A stretch of DNA of 64,000 bases from Faecalicatena orotica (GTDB lineage Bacteria; Bacillota; Clostridia; Lachnospirales; Lachnospiraceae): NCBI RefSeq assembly GCF_003149245.1, contig NZ_QGDL01000001.1, positions 1-64,000 of the forward strand, in the 5' to 3' direction. The notes under the pieces were generated by a model. It made no database searches and had not been told where the DNA came from. It was given only the letters and a program-made list of their open reading frames with translations. Numbering within the stretch: position 1 is the first letter of the stretch; each line of letters starts with the position of its first letter. The translations under genes and the position numbers were made by a program. Below, one piece after another: positions 17,222-26,539 of the stretch.

Positions 17222-17764
17222 ATGAGCGGACAGATTAAAAGAATTAACCGGGAACTGAAGTTTAAAGGGAAGATTATCGATTTTTACCAGGATACGATGG
17301 AGATTGACGGTGACCATACCGTAGTGTGGGATTTCATCAGGCACAAAGGTGCTGCCGCGGTAGTGCCGGTTACGGACGATGGAAAGATATTGATGGTGAG
17401 ACAGTACAGGAATGCACTGGACCGCTATACACTGGAGATTCCGGCAGGTGCCCTCGATGCGGAGGACGAACCCGGCATCTTATGTGCAGGCCGTGAACTG
17501 GAAGAAGAGACTGGCTACCGGAGTGAGGATCTGGAATGGCTGATAACCCTTCGCACAACAGTCGCATTCTGTAATGAAAGGATTGAAGTTTATGTTGCCC
17601 GGAACCTGATTCCGTCAAAGCAGCATCTGGATGAAGACGAATTCATCGATCTGAAGGCTTATACGATAGAAGAATTGAAGGAGAAGATTTTCTCCGGTGA
17701 AATAGAGGATGGAAAAACAATCTCCTCGCTTCTGGCATACGATGCAAAGTACGTCAGGAAATAA
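17222..17764 (+). CDS. nudF: NUDIX hydrolase, ADP-ribose pyrophosphatase type
   Basis: A 180-residue NUDIX enzyme that probably splits ADP-ribose to AMP and ribose 5-phosphate. The NUDIX box is visible from GALDAEDE to RELEEETGY; the metal-binding REL-EE core is intact, while the first half is one residue longer than the textbook G-x5-E-x7 spacing. The N-terminal beta region (KFKGKIIDFYQDTMEIDGDHTVVWDFIRHKGAAAVVPV) is typical of NudF. Its neighbour spoIIM fits the known Bacillus order nudF then spoIIM. AAGGAG precedes the ATG. Confidence 0.9.
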   Translation: MSGQIKRINRELKFKGKIIDFYQDTMEIDGDHTVVWDFIRHKGAAAVVPVTDDGKILMVRQYRNALDRYTLEIPAGALDAEDEPGILCAGRELEEETGYRSEDLEWLITLRTTVAFCNERIEVYVARNLIPSKQHLDEDEFIDLKAYTIEELKEKIFSGEIEDGKTISSLLAYDAKYVRK

Positions 17765-17862
17765 GTAAGAAACCCTTTCATATGCTCTGGCGGTGAAACG
17801 AACAGGCATAAATCATAAACCCCGGCATATAATGAAATATCTGAACAATAGGAGGAGAGCCT

Positions 17863-18402
17863 GTGAAGATACTTCATACGAGGAAGCAGCTGTTTGCTTT
17901 CTTTATGCCGGGATTTTTATTTGGAATTTTATATGTAAACTTAATCATGAAGAAATATACCGCCGAACCCGGAATCTTCAGTGATTACTTTCTGAACCAG
18001 TACCAGACCGCAAAAATTGCGGCACAGGAATACATCTGGTATCTGGTCCGGGTCCGTGCAGCCCCCTTTTTCGTATTACTGGGCCTGGCGTTCACGAAAA
18101 TAAGAAAACCGGCTTCCATAGCATTTATTGTATGGACGGGCTTTTCAAGCGGGATGCTGTTATCTATGGGGGTCCTCGGGATGGGGATAAAGGGCAGCAT
18201 CCTTTGTATTGTTGGTATCCTGCCCCAGTTTCTTCTGTATATACCTGCGTATATGGTAGTTATCTGGTACAGCTATACATACCCGCAGAATAAGTGGAAT
18301 GCACAAAAGAGCATCTTTATCGGGCTGGCAATGGTTATGGGCATCATCCTTGAGGCCTATGTAAACCCGATCCTGATGCAGGCATTCCTGAAAACCCTGT
18401 AA
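17863..18402 (+). CDS. spoIIM: Stage II sporulation protein M-like membrane protein
   Basis: A 179-residue membrane protein with about five hydrophobic segments (near 12-28, 65-82, 88-107, 112-137, 148-168) and a conserved C-terminal EAYVNPILM block, as in the SpoIIM/DUF95 family. SpoIIM is part of the peptidoglycan-remodelling SpoIIDMP machine that drives engulfment of the forespore. The identification rests on topology, the C-terminal block and gene order after nudF. TAGGAGGAG precedes the GTG at 17863. A strong terminator follows. Confidence 0.72.
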   Translation: MKILHTRKQLFAFFMPGFLFGILYVNLIMKKYTAEPGIFSDYFLNQYQTAKIAAQEYIWYLVRVRAAPFFVLLGLAFTKIRKPASIAFIVWTGFSSGMLLSMGVLGMGIKGSILCIVGILPQFLLYIPAYMVVIWYSYTYPQNKWNAQKSIFIGLAMVMGIILEAYVNPILMQAFLKTL

Positions 18403-18425
18403 AGAGAGCCGGGTGGAATAAAACA

Positions 18426-18471
18426 GAGCCGGATTTTACGGAACATTCGTAAAATCCGGCTCCTCTTTTTG
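18426..18471. terminator. Intrinsic terminator between convergent genes
   Basis: A 15-bp perfect stem (18426-18440 with 18448-18462, 7-nt loop) is followed by CTCTTTTT on the plus strand. On the minus strand the tail is CTGTTTTA, so it may also stop the convergent flippase gene. Confidence 0.9.
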
Positions 18472-18475
18472 GAAC

Positions 18476-19801
18476 TTATCTTCCTGTTTTCAGACTCGGA
18501 TAGAGAACGGCTGCCGCGCAAAGCGTTACAATGAGCTGGCTTAACAGCATTCCCCAGAGGTACCCCTGAATTCCAAACAACGGGATTGCAATGAATACGC
18601 TGGCAATCCGGATCACGAGGCCGAAGGAATTTATGAGGAATGTACTTGTTGTCTTTCCAAGGCCGTTTATCACACTCAGCAGGGCGGAGTTGGTGTATAG
18701 GAAGGGGCAGATCCATGCCAGGGTTATGATGAACTTACCGGCGGAGGCGCTGCCGAACAGTACGTTTCCCATCCAGGAACCGAGGATGAGAAAGATGAAA
18801 CAACAGCCGAGGCCGAGTATGAAACAGGAGCCGGCAACTTTTTTTATAATATCCAGCATTTCATGACGGTTGTCTGTCGTTTGTATTTCTGCAACGGTGG
18901 GCATAAGCATGATGGAGATGGAACTGGTGATGGCGGACGGAAACAGGATGCAGGGAAGTGCCATCCCGGTCAGGACCCCATAAATACTGAGCGCCTCGGA
19001 GGTGCTGTGGTTGTGCATCTGCAGCCGGGCGGGGATGGAGATGGCTTCTATGCTCTGCAGCAGGTTGATTAGCATGCGGTTGGCGGTCAGGGGCAGGGAG
19101 AGCGGGACCAGTTCCTTGAAACGAGAACAGAATTCTTTATATGTAACATTCAGTCCGGATATAGTATGAGTGCTCCGTGTCAGTGATTTGGCGGCATAAA
19201 GTGCGGAAGTCACTTCTCCGATGACCAGCCCGAGTACTGCAATGGTGATCGGTGCATCGTCCCCCTTTTTTATTAAAATCATATAAAACACATAGACAGC
19301 AAGAATCCTTGTTACCTGTTCGACCAGCTGGGATACGGCCGGAATCTTCGTTTCCTTCATTCCGTAACAGTAGCCGCATATGCAGCTGTGGATCGCGGCA
19401 AACGGCAGTGCATAGGACAAAGGAATCAGCAGTGGTTCGCAGCGGGTGTCCCCCAGAAATTTTTCGGAAATGTATGCCGCATTTCCCTGAAGGACAAAAA
19501 GGCAGATTAAAGATAGCAGTATGGAAATAAAAAGCCCCAGCAGAAGGATTTCGCGGGCTTCTTTTTTTCTCCCGAGGGAGATTTTCTGGGCAACGGTTCT
19601 GGATATGGCGGTTTCGAGTCCTGCCGCGGTCAGCGCAAAGCAGAGTGAGTATACGGGGAAGATCAGCTGATACAGGCCGACACCTTCCTCCCCGAAAGTA
19701 TGGCTTAAAAACATCCGGTAGAAAAAGCCCATGAACCTGCATAAAAAGCCGGTTGCTGTTAAGATAAAGGTCCCCCGTATGATGGTTTGTTTTCTGGACA
19801 C
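18476..19801 (-). CDS. SpoVB/MOP-family polysaccharide flippase-like protein
   Basis: Polytopic membrane protein, 441 aa, with about 14 hydrophobic helices, of the MOP exporter superfamily (SpoVB/MurJ/polysaccharide biosynthesis). Features are the N-terminal RGTFILTATGFLCRFMGFFYRMFLSHTFGEEGVGLYQLIFPVYSL, highly typical of SpoVB, and repeated TM blocks in the second half. Such proteins flip lipid-linked sugars, and SpoVB acts in spore cortex synthesis. The start appears to be GTG (19801), with AGGAG about 11 bases upstream, somewhat far; the next in-frame ATG would remove the conserved N terminus. It is convergent with spoIIM and divergent from the Rrf2 gene. Confidence 0.85.
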   Translation of the reverse strand: MSRKQTIIRGTFILTATGFLCRFMGFFYRMFLSHTFGEEGVGLYQLIFPVYSLCFALTAAGLETAISRTVAQKISLGRKKEAREILLLGLFISILLSLICLFVLQGNAAYISEKFLGDTRCEPLLIPLSYALPFAAIHSCICGYCYGMKETKIPAVSQLVEQVTRILAVYVFYMILIKKGDDAPITIAVLGLVIGEVTSALYAAKSLTRSTHTISGLNVTYKEFCSRFKELVPLSLPLTANRMLINLLQSIEAISIPARLQMHNHSTSEALSIYGVLTGMALPCILFPSAITSSISIMLMPTVAEIQTTDNRHEMLDIIKKVAGSCFILGLGCCFIFLILGSWMGNVLFGSASAGKFIITLAWICPFLYTNSALLSVINGLGKTTSTFLINSFGLVIRIASVFIAIPLFGIQGYLWGMLLSQLIVTLCAAAVLYPSLKTGR

Positions 19802-19854
19802 TTGTTATGTATCTCCTAAAAAACATATTTTTACAACATATTCCTGCTTACGGC

Positions 19855-19883
19855 TTGACAGAACCAGAACCGAGTGGTATTCT
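19855..19883 (+). promoter_or_regulatory. Promoter of the Fe-S operon
   Basis: TTGACA (19855-19860), 17-base spacer, TATTCT (19878-19883). The palindrome and repeat array that follow begin about 17 bases after the -10, covering the start of the transcript. Confidence 0.75.
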
Positions 19884-19899
19884 ACAAAAGAAAAGAAAT

Positions 19900-19916
19900 C
19901 CTAGCAAATTGCTAGG
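19900..19916. promoter_or_regulatory. Palindromic operator before the Rrf2 gene
   Basis: CCTAGCAAATTGCTAGG is a perfect palindrome of 8+1+8 bases just downstream of the promoter. Its right half is also the first unit of the 15-bp repeat array. By position it is a candidate binding site for the Rrf2-type regulator encoded immediately downstream; binding is inference. Confidence 0.7.
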
Positions 19917-19970
19917 GATTAAAACACTAGGATATGGAATACTAGGAATTGTTATACTAGGGATTAAGAA
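19911..19970 (+). repeat. Four tandem 15-bp repeats before the Rrf2 gene
   Basis: CTAGG recurs with exact 15-bp spacing at 19912, 19927, 19942 and 19957. The units are GCTAGGGATTAAAAC, ACTAGGATATGGAAT, ACTAGGAATTGTTAT and ACTAGGGATTAAGAA. The array ends 9 bases before the start codon and so lies within the leader, next to the ribosome site. Confidence 0.92.
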
Positions 19971-19979
19971 GGTGATAGA

Positions 19980-20438
19980 TTGAAATTATCGACAAAAGGA
20001 AGATATGGCTTAAGGGCCCTGATTGATCTTGCGAAGTACAGTGGGCAGGAGCCGGTTTCAATTACAAGCATCTCTGACAGACAGGGGATTTCAGAACGGT
20101 ATCTGGAGCAGCTGATGGCAATGCTGAAGAAGGCCGGGCTTGTGAAGAGCATCCGGGGTGCCGGCGGCGGTTATGTGCTGGCGAAGGAACTGGAGGAAAT
20201 TTCCGTTGGCGATGTCCTGCGTGCCCTGGAAGGCAGTCTGGAGCCGGTAGAATGTTCGGGACTGAATCCGGAAGAAGGATGTAAGGCGGCGGACAGCTGT
20301 GTGACCAAGTATGTGTGGCAGCGGATTAATGAAAGCATCAACCATACGGTGGATGAGATGAAGCTGGACCAGCTGGTGGAAGAAAGCCGGAAGATGGGAT
20401 GTCAGGATTTTCCCGGACAGACAGGCTGTAAGAATTAG
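19980..20438 (+). CDS. iscR: Rrf2-family regulator (IscR-like)
   Basis: Winged-helix transcription factor, 152 aa. The N-terminal KLSTKGRYGLRALIDLA and the wing sequence SIRGAGGGYVLAK are classic Rrf2. Three cysteines, Cys92, Cys101 and Cys107, sit where IscR binds a [2Fe-2S] cluster (Cys92/98/104 in E. coli), so it probably senses Fe-S status. The start is TTG at 19980 after AAGAAGGTG; no ATG fits the conserved N terminus. It is the first gene of an operon with cysteine desulfurase and NifU and is preceded by a palindrome and a four-unit repeat that are candidate autoregulatory sites. Confidence 0.9.
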   Translation: MKLSTKGRYGLRALIDLAKYSGQEPVSITSISDRQGISERYLEQLMAMLKKAGLVKSIRGAGGGYVLAKELEEISVGDVLRALEGSLEPVECSGLNPEEGCKAADSCVTKYVWQRINESINHTVDEMKLDQLVEESRKMGCQDFPGQTGCKN

Positions 20439-20463
20439 AGAAACAATACAGGAGGAAATATAG

Positions 20464-21663
20464 ATGAATAAACTAATTTATTTAGACAATGCGGCTACAA
20501 CAAAAACAGCGCCGGAGGTTGTGGAGGCGATGCTTCCTTATTTTACAGAGAATTACGGGAACCCTTCCAGCGTATACTCATTTGCATCGGGCAACAAAGA
20601 TGTGATTACCCGCCAGAGAGAGATTATCGCAGATACGCTGGGGGCGAATGGAAATGAGATTTATTTCACGGCAGGTGGCTCCGAATCGGATAACTGGGCC
20701 CTGAAAGCGACGGCCGAGGCTTATGGAAATAAAGGAAAACATATCATTACGACGAAGATTGAGCACCACGCAGTCCTGCACACATGCGAGTATCTGGAAA
20801 AGCAGGGATACGAGGTGACTTATCTGGACGTAGATGAGAATGGGATCGTGAAGCTCGATGATTTAAAGGCGGCCATCAGGCCGGATACGATTCTGATCTC
20901 TGTCATGTATGCGAATAATGAGATCGGTACGATACAGCCGATTCAGGAGATCGGAGAGATTGCCCATGAGAAGGGGATTCTTTTCCACACAGATGCGGTA
21001 CAGGCTTTCTGCCAGGTGCCGATCGATGTAGATGCCTGTCATATCGATATGCTCAGCGCAAGCGCTCACAAGCTGAACGGGCCGAAAGGTATTGGTTTTC
21101 TGTATATCAGGAAGGGTGTGAAGATCCGTTCTTTCGTACATGGAGGTGCGCAGGAGAGGAAACGCCGCGCAGGGACTGAGAATGTTCCCGGTATCGTTGG
21201 TTTCGGAAAGGCTGTTGAGCGTGCGGCAGCGTCCCTGAAGGAGAGAACAGAGAAGGAAATCGAACTGCGGGATTATCTGATCGGGAGGATCGGGGCTGAG
21301 ATTCCTTACAGCAGGCTGAACGGCGACCGGGTAAAGCGTCTTCCGAATAATGTGAACTTCAGTTTCCGGTTTATTGAAGGGGAATCTCTTCTGATTAAGC
21401 TGGACATGAAAGGAATCTGTGCATCCAGCGGTTCTGCCTGTACTTCAGGTTCCTTAGACCCGTCACATGTACTGCTTGCAATCGGCCTGCCCCATGAGAT
21501 CGCCCACGGTTCACTGCGTATGACCCTGAGCGAGGAGACGACGAAGGAAGACCTTGATTTTGTTGTTGATTCCTTAAAAGAAATCGTGCAGCATTTGAGA
21601 AATATGTCACCTTTATACGAGGATTTTATAAAAAAACAAAGCAAACGACAGGAGGAAAAATAA
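20464..21663 (+). CDS. iscS: Cysteine desulfurase
   Basis: PLP enzyme, 399 aa, that takes sulfur from cysteine as a persulfide and passes it to the Fe-S scaffold and to tRNA thiolation. The PLP lysine is Lys203 in SASAHKLNGPKG and the persulfide cysteine is Cys326 in SSGSACTSGS, the group I (NifS/IscS) mobile loop. The N terminus YLDNAATTKTAPEVVEAM is typical. AGGAGG precedes the ATG. The NifU gene starts directly after its stop, and mnmA is in the same operon, which fits a sulfur-relay role. Confidence 0.96.
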   Translation: MNKLIYLDNAATTKTAPEVVEAMLPYFTENYGNPSSVYSFASGNKDVITRQREIIADTLGANGNEIYFTAGGSESDNWALKATAEAYGNKGKHIITTKIEHHAVLHTCEYLEKQGYEVTYLDVDENGIVKLDDLKAAIRPDTILISVMYANNEIGTIQPIQEIGEIAHEKGILFHTDAVQAFCQVPIDVDACHIDMLSASAHKLNGPKGIGFLYIRKGVKIRSFVHGGAQERKRRAGTENVPGIVGFGKAVERAAASLKERTEKEIELRDYLIGRIGAEIPYSRLNGDRVKRLPNNVNFSFRFIEGESLLIKLDMKGICASSGSACTSGSLDPSHVLLAIGLPHEIAHGSLRMTLSEETTKEDLDFVVDSLKEIVQHLRNMSPLYEDFIKKQSKRQEEK

Positions 21664-22107
21664 ATGTATACAGAAAAGGTAATGGATCACTTCGAACACC
21701 CTAGAAATGTAGGGGAAATAGAAAACGCCAGCGGCGTTGGAACGGTAGGAAATGCAAAGTGCGGAGATATCATGCGGATTTATCTGGATATTGATGAAAA
21801 CCAGATTATCCGTGATGTGAAATTCAAGACATTTGGCTGCGGGGCTGCCGTGGCTACAAGCAGTATGGCAACAGAGCTGGTAAAGGGAAAGAATATCAAT
21901 GAAGCGATGCAGATAACGAACAAGGCGGTAATGGAGGCTTTGGACGGACTTCCACCAGTCAAGGTGCACTGTTCCCTGTTAGCGGAGGAGGCCATTCATG
22001 CCGCGCTCTGGGATTATGCCGAAAAACATGACATTAAGATCGAAGGGCTCACGAAGCCAAAGTCAGATATCCATGAGGGCGAGGAAGAAGAGGAAGAGGA
22101 ATATTAA
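21664..22107 (+). CDS. nifU: NifU/IscU-type Fe-S cluster scaffold
   Basis: Scaffold on which Fe-S clusters are assembled, 147 aa. The three ligand cysteines are Cys33 (GNAKCGD), Cys59 (TFGCGAA) and Cys103 ([10 protein letters not shown]), with the conserved Asp35. The C terminus ends in a very acidic run of glutamates, not part of the core fold. The ATG follows the iscS stop with no gap, the AGGAGG lying inside iscS, and its own stop overlaps the mnmA start by one base (TAATG). Tight coupling supports one functional unit. Confidence 0.95.
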   Translation: MYTEKVMDHFEHPRNVGEIENASGVGTVGNAKCGDIMRIYLDIDENQIIRDVKFKTFGCGAAVATSSMATELVKGKNINEAMQITNKAVMEALDGLPPVKVHCSLLAEEAIHAALWDYAEKHDIKIEGLTKPKSDIHEGEEEEEEEY

Positions 22108-23177
22108 TGAGCAAAGTAGTAGTCGGAATGTCCGGGGGTGTAGATTCTTCCGTGGCGGCATATCTTTTGAAGGAGCAGGGATATGAGGTCATCGGGGTGA
22201 CGATGCAGATCTGGCAGGATGAAGATCTGGCCGTACAGCAGGAAAACGGAGGCTGCTGCGGACTGAGCGCCGTAGATGACGCCAGAAGGGTCGCGGCAGA
22301 CCTCGGGATTCCATATTATGTGATGAACTTTAAACAGGAATTTAAAGAACATGTCATCGACTATTTTATAGACGAGTATCTGCATGGGAGAACACCGAAC
22401 CCGTGCATTGCCTGCAACAGATATGTAAAATGGGAGTCTTTGCTTACAAGGAGCATGGCGATCGGTGCGGATTATATCGCGACCGGCCACTATGCGAGAG
22501 TCGTGGAACTTCCCAATGGGCGCCGCACGCTGCGCTGTTCTGCAACGCTTGAGAAGGACCAGACCTATGCACTTTATAATCTGACACAGGAACAGCTGAA
22601 GCGGACGCTGATGCCGGTCGGGGAGTATTCGAAAGACGAGGTGCGCCGCATTGCGGAGAAGATCCATCTTCAGGTTGCGAATAAGCCGGACAGCCAGGAC
22701 ATCTGTTTTGTCCCGGACAAAGACTATGCTTCTTATATAGAAGAGAATACAGAAGTCAGTATCCCTGAGGGGGATTTCGTGACCAGTGACGGCACTGTTC
22801 TGGGAACTCATAAGGGAATTACACATTATACAGTCGGCCAGCGTAAAGGACTTGGACTTGCACTGGGATATCCGGCCTTTGTGCTGGAAATCCGTCCGGA
22901 GACGAACGAGGTGGTGATCGGGACCAAGGAAGAATCCATGACACATGTGCTGCGTGCAGACCGCCTGAATTTTATGTCCGTTGAAGATTTGACAAAACCT
23001 TTACGTGTTTTTACAAAAATACGCTATAACCATAAAGGTGCATGGTGTACAATAGAAAAAACGGGCACGGACGAAGTTACCTGTACATTTGAAGAACCTC
23101 AGAGGGCAGTCACTCCGGGACAGGCAGTGGTATTTTACGATGGGGAATATGTGCTCGGCGGAGGAACAATATTATGA
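22107..23177 (+). CDS. mnmA: tRNA 2-thiouridylase
   Basis: Adds sulfur to uridine 34 of tRNA Lys, Glu and Gln, 356 aa. The PP-loop GMSGGVDSS (7-15) activates the base with ATP. The catalytic pair is Cys100 (TPNPCIACN) and Cys200 ([10 protein letters not shown]). Further marks are GHYARV and [15 protein letters not shown]. Its location in the iscS-nifU operon matches the need for persulfide sulfur from the cysteine desulfurase. Start and stop overlap both neighbours (1 base upstream, 4 bases downstream). Confidence 0.97.
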   Translation: MSKVVVGMSGGVDSSVAAYLLKEQGYEVIGVTMQIWQDEDLAVQQENGGCCGLSAVDDARRVAADLGIPYYVMNFKQEFKEHVIDYFIDEYLHGRTPNPCIACNRYVKWESLLTRSMAIGADYIATGHYARVVELPNGRRTLRCSATLEKDQTYALYNLTQEQLKRTLMPVGEYSKDEVRRIAEKIHLQVANKPDSQDICFVPDKDYASYIEENTEVSIPEGDFVTSDGTVLGTHKGITHYTVGQRKGLGLALGYPAFVLEIRPETNEVVIGTKEESMTHVLRADRLNFMSVEDLTKPLRVFTKIRYNHKGAWCTIEKTGTDEVTCTFEEPQRAVTPGQAVVFYDGEYVLGGGTIL

Positions 23178-23992
23178 TAACAAGCGATTTTCACATGCAC
23201 ACAGATTTCTCATCGGACTGTGAGGCACCGGCGAGAGACATGATAGAGGGCGCGGTATCAAAAGGACTGAAGACAATCTGTATCACCGACCACAATGATA
23301 AAGATTATCCCTTTCACGAAGATATCGGACCCAAAGCGTTTATTTTTGACATAGACCACTACTTTGAAGTGCTCAGAGGGCTGAAAGAAGAGTATGCGGA
23401 TAAAATAGATGTCCGCATCGGTATAGAGATTGGGCTCCAGCCACATCTTGGTGCATATTATAAAGAATTGGTGAATAAATATCCATTCGATTTTGTCATA
23501 GGGTCGGTTCATGTCGTACATGGCAGCGATCCTTACTATCGGGAAATGTTTCAGGGCAGAAGCGATGAGGAGGCGTACAGGGAGACCTTTCAGGCGACAC
23601 TGGAAGACCTCGATGCCGTGGATGATTTTGACGTTCTGGGGCATATTGATTATGTGGTCCGTTACGGGAACAGTCAGGCGCAGGAGTATTCCTACCGGAA
23701 GTATGCGGACCAGCTTGATGAAATCCTGAAAAAGGTGATTGCCAAAGGCAAAGGGATCGAGATGAATATGGCCGGATTCAAATACGGGCTCGGTTTCTGC
23801 CATCCGCATCCGGACATCATCAGGCGTTACCGGGAGCTTGGCGGTGAGATTATTACGATCGGTGCCGACGGGCACAGACCTGAACACATTGCCTACGATT
23901 TTGAGAAGGCGGCAGGCATTCTGAAAGACTGTGGATTTAAATACTACACAGAATTTTCAGGGAGAAAGCCGAAATTTGAACAACTTCCATAA
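23174..23992 (+). CDS. PHP-domain phosphoesterase (histidinol-phosphatase type)
   Basis: Metal-dependent phosphoesterase of the PHP family, 272 aa, with the [12 protein letters not shown] metal motif at the N terminus, [34 protein letters not shown] and a final GADGH. The set matches HisJ-type histidinol-phosphatases that hydrolyse histidinol phosphate in histidine synthesis. No other his genes are in the window, so a different phosphate ester is possible. It overlaps mnmA by ATGA and is the last gene of the Fe-S operon. Confidence 0.85.
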   Translation: MITSDFHMHTDFSSDCEAPARDMIEGAVSKGLKTICITDHNDKDYPFHEDIGPKAFIFDIDHYFEVLRGLKEEYADKIDVRIGIEIGLQPHLGAYYKELVNKYPFDFVIGSVHVVHGSDPYYREMFQGRSDEEAYRETFQATLEDLDAVDDFDVLGHIDYVVRYGNSQAQEYSYRKYADQLDEILKKVIAKGKGIEMNMAGFKYGLGFCHPHPDIIRRYRELGGEIITIGADGHRPEHIAYDFEKAAGILKDCGFKYYTEFSGRKPKFEQLP

Positions 23993-24007
23993 AAATGCAT
24001 TTTGCAC

Positions 24008-24036
24008 TTGAATTTTTGTTCTTGATTTAGTACAAT
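24008..24036 (+). promoter_or_regulatory. gap promoter
   Basis: TTGAAT (24008-24013), 17-base spacer, TACAAT (24031-24036), about 109 bases before the gap start, leaving an untranslated leader of roughly 100 bases. Confidence 0.65.
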
Positions 24037-24144
24037 AAACCATAGTTGATGAATCTTTAACAAACAGGCTGTTTGGCTGGAGATTCCACAATATAGCGAC
24101 TGTGTAACAGTTGACACTTTTTAAAACTTTAGGAGGAATTAATC

Positions 24145-25158
24145 ATGGCAGTAAAAGTAGCGATTAATGGATTTGGACGTATTGGACGTCTTGCATTCAG
24201 ACAGATGTTCGGAGCAGAGGGATATGAAGTAGTTGCAATTAACGACTTAACATCACCGACAATGCTGGCTCACTTATTAAAATATGACTCAACACAGGGA
24301 AGATATGCATTATGCGACAAAGTAGTAGCAGGTGAAGATTCCATCACAGTTGACGGAAAAGAAATCAAAATCTACGCAAAAGCTAACGCTGAAGAACTTC
24401 CTTGGGGAGAGATCGGTGTAGATGTTGTTCTGGAGTGTACAGGCTTCTATACATCCAAAGCAAAAGCAGAAGCTCATATCAAAGCAGGCGCTAAGAAAGT
24501 CGTTATTTCTGCACCGGCAGGAAATGACCTTCCTACAATCGTTTACAATGTAAACCACGAAGAGCTTACAAAAGAGGACAACATCATCTCAGCTGCTTCC
24601 TGTACAACTAACTGCTTAGCTCCAATGGCAAAAGCACTGAACGATTTAGCACCGATCAAATCAGGTATCATGTGCACAATCCACGCTTACACAGGCGATC
24701 AGATGACACTTGACGGACCACAGAGAAAAGGTGATTTAAGAAGATCACGTGCAGCAGCTGTAAATATCGTTCCTAACAGCACAGGCGCAGCGAAAGCAAT
24801 CGGTCTTGTTATCCCGGAACTGAACGGAAAATTAATCGGATCTGCACAGAGAGTTCCAACCCCGACAGGTTCTACAACTATCTTAACAGCAGTTGTTGAA
24901 GGAACAGTAACAGTTGACCAGATCAACGAAGCAATGAAAGCAGCTTCCAACGAATCTTTCGGATACAACACAGATGAGATCGTATCCAGCGATATCGTAG
25001 GAATGAAATACGGTTCATTATTCGATGCTACACAGACAATGGTACTTCCACTTGACAACGGAACAACAGAAGTACAGGTAATTTCATGGTATGATAATGA
25101 GAATTCTTACACAAGCCAGATGGTAAGAACAATCAAATACTTCGGAACATTACTGTAA
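24145..25158 (+). CDS. gap: Glyceraldehyde-3-phosphate dehydrogenase
   Basis: Oxidises and phosphorylates glyceraldehyde 3-phosphate with NAD, 337 aa. The Rossmann motif [15 protein letters not shown] is at the N terminus and the catalytic cysteine is in [15 protein letters not shown]. Codon choice is markedly biased (many AAA, GCA, ACA), as in highly expressed genes. AGGAGG precedes the ATG. It has its own promoter and terminator and is followed by pgk and tpiA in glycolytic order. Confidence 0.98.
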   Translation: MAVKVAINGFGRIGRLAFRQMFGAEGYEVVAINDLTSPTMLAHLLKYDSTQGRYALCDKVVAGEDSITVDGKEIKIYAKANAEELPWGEIGVDVVLECTGFYTSKAKAEAHIKAGAKKVVISAPAGNDLPTIVYNVNHEELTKEDNIISAASCTTNCLAPMAKALNDLAPIKSGIMCTIHAYTGDQMTLDGPQRKGDLRRSRAAAVNIVPNSTGAAKAIGLVIPELNGKLIGSAQRVPTPTGSTTILTAVVEGTVTVDQINEAMKAASNESFGYNTDEIVSSDIVGMKYGSLFDATQTMVLPLDNGTTEVQVISWYDNENSYTSQMVRTIKYFGTLL

Positions 25159-25164
25159 GATTTG

Positions 25165-25192
25165 GTAACTGTTCATGGTCCTGAACAGTTAC
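25165..25192. repeat. Hairpin downstream of gap (GTAACTG family)
   Basis: GTAACTGTTCA (25165-25175) pairs perfectly over 11 bp with 25182-25192 around a 6-nt loop. No T run follows. A near copy occurs at 28348-28376 before gpmI. Confidence 0.85.
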
Positions 25193-25228
25193 AAGATTTG
25201 AATAAATAAATAGAATAGACTCAAAAAA

Positions 25229-25262
25229 GGGTCCGGTCTTTGTTTAGGACCGGATTCTTTTT
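25229..25262 (+). terminator. Intrinsic terminator between gap and pgk
   Basis: A 10-bp stem with two G-U pairs (25229-25238 with 25248-25257) is preceded by AAAAAA and followed by TTTTT. Confidence 0.85.
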
Positions 25263-25328
25263 ATGTAAAAATCAAGTATCTGCTCATGGTTTTGCGCAGG
25301 TAAAAATAAGAAAACAGGAGGCAATACT

Positions 25329-26522
25329 ATGCTCAACAAAAAGTCAGTAGATGATATTAATGTAAAGGGTAAAAAGGTCCTTGTAAGATGCGACTTTAAT
25401 GTACCGCTGATCGATGGAAAGATTACAGATGAGAACCGCCTTGTGGCTGCCCTGCCTACTATTAAGAAGCTGGTTGCAGACGGAGGAAAGATCATCCTCT
25501 GCTCACATCTCGGAAAGCCGAAGGGACAGCCTGTTCCTGAGTTATCACTCGCACCTGTCGCTGTAAGATTATCTGAACTGCTTGGACAGGAAGTAAAATT
25601 TGCGGCTGATCCTGAAGTGGTAGGACCTAACGCAAAGGCAGCGGTAGAAGCAATGAATGATGGAGATATCATCCTTCTTGAGAATACCCGTTACAGGGCA
25701 GAAGAGACAAAGAACGGGGAAGCGTTCAGCAAAGACCTTGCATCCCTCTGCGATGTTTTCGTAAATGATGCGTTCGGGACAGCACATAGAGCGCACTGCT
25801 CCAATGTTGGTGTGACACAGTTTGTGGACACGGCAGTTGTAGGATACTTAATGCAGAAAGAAATCGACTTCCTTGGCAATGCAGTAGAAAATCCTGAGAG
25901 ACCATTCGTAGCAATCCTTGGCGGAGCAAAAGTATCCAGCAAGATTTCCGTAATCGAGAACCTGCTGGACAAGGTTGACACCCTGATTATCGGAGGCGGA
26001 ATGTCTTACACATTCAGCAAGGCCCAGGGCGGAAACGTTGGTAATTCCCTTCTTGAAGAAGATTACTGCCAGTATGCCCTTGACATGATCAAAAAAGCAG
26101 AAGACAAGGGCGTAAAGCTGCTTCTTCCTGTAGACAACGTAATTGCAGATGACTTCTCCAACGATGCGCACACAAAAGTTGTAGGACGCGGAGAAATCCC
26201 GGACGGCTGGGAAGGCCTGGATATCGGACCTGAGACAGCTAAGATATTCTCAGACGCAGTAAGATCAGCTAAGACAGTAGTATGGAACGGACCAATGGGA
26301 TGCTTCGAGATGCCAAACTTTGCAGCAGGAACAGAAGCAGTCGCAAAAGCACTGTCCGAGACAGAAGCAGTAACAATCATCGGCGGCGGAGATTCAGCAG
26401 CAGCCGTTAACCAGTTAGGATACGGCGACAAAATGACCCACATCTCAACAGGCGGCGGAGCCTCCCTCGAATTCCTCGAAGGAAAAGAATTACCGGGCGT
26501 AGCAGCAGCAAACAATAAGTAA
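25329..26522 (+). CDS. pgk: Phosphoglycerate kinase
   Basis: Transfers the acyl phosphate of 1,3-bisphosphoglycerate to ADP, 397 aa, normal length. Marks are [14 protein letters not shown] at the N terminus, [27 protein letters not shown], and the nucleotide-binding [11 protein letters not shown] and [25 protein letters not shown] precedes the ATG. The tpiA gene follows 17 bases after the stop, so pgk-tpiA form an operon. I see no clear promoter between the gap terminator and pgk, so partial read-through from gap is likely. Confidence 0.98.
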   Translation: MLNKKSVDDINVKGKKVLVRCDFNVPLIDGKITDENRLVAALPTIKKLVADGGKIILCSHLGKPKGQPVPELSLAPVAVRLSELLGQEVKFAADPEVVGPNAKAAVEAMNDGDIILLENTRYRAEETKNGEAFSKDLASLCDVFVNDAFGTAHRAHCSNVGVTQFVDTAVVGYLMQKEIDFLGNAVENPERPFVAILGGAKVSSKISVIENLLDKVDTLIIGGGMSYTFSKAQGGNVGNSLLEEDYCQYALDMIKKAEDKGVKLLLPVDNVIADDFSNDAHTKVVGRGEIPDGWEGLDIGPETAKIFSDAVRSAKTVVWNGPMGCFEMPNFAAGTEAVAKALSETEAVTIIGGGDSAAAVNQLGYGDKMTHISTGGGASLEFLEGKELPGVAAANNK

Positions 26523-26539
26523 AAAAAGGAGACCATATC

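Noticed and set aside
24111-24116. TTGACA just before gap as a promoter
   Set aside because: No -10 fits before the ribosome site, which lies within 16 bases; the upstream TTGAAT-N17-TACAAT is better placed.
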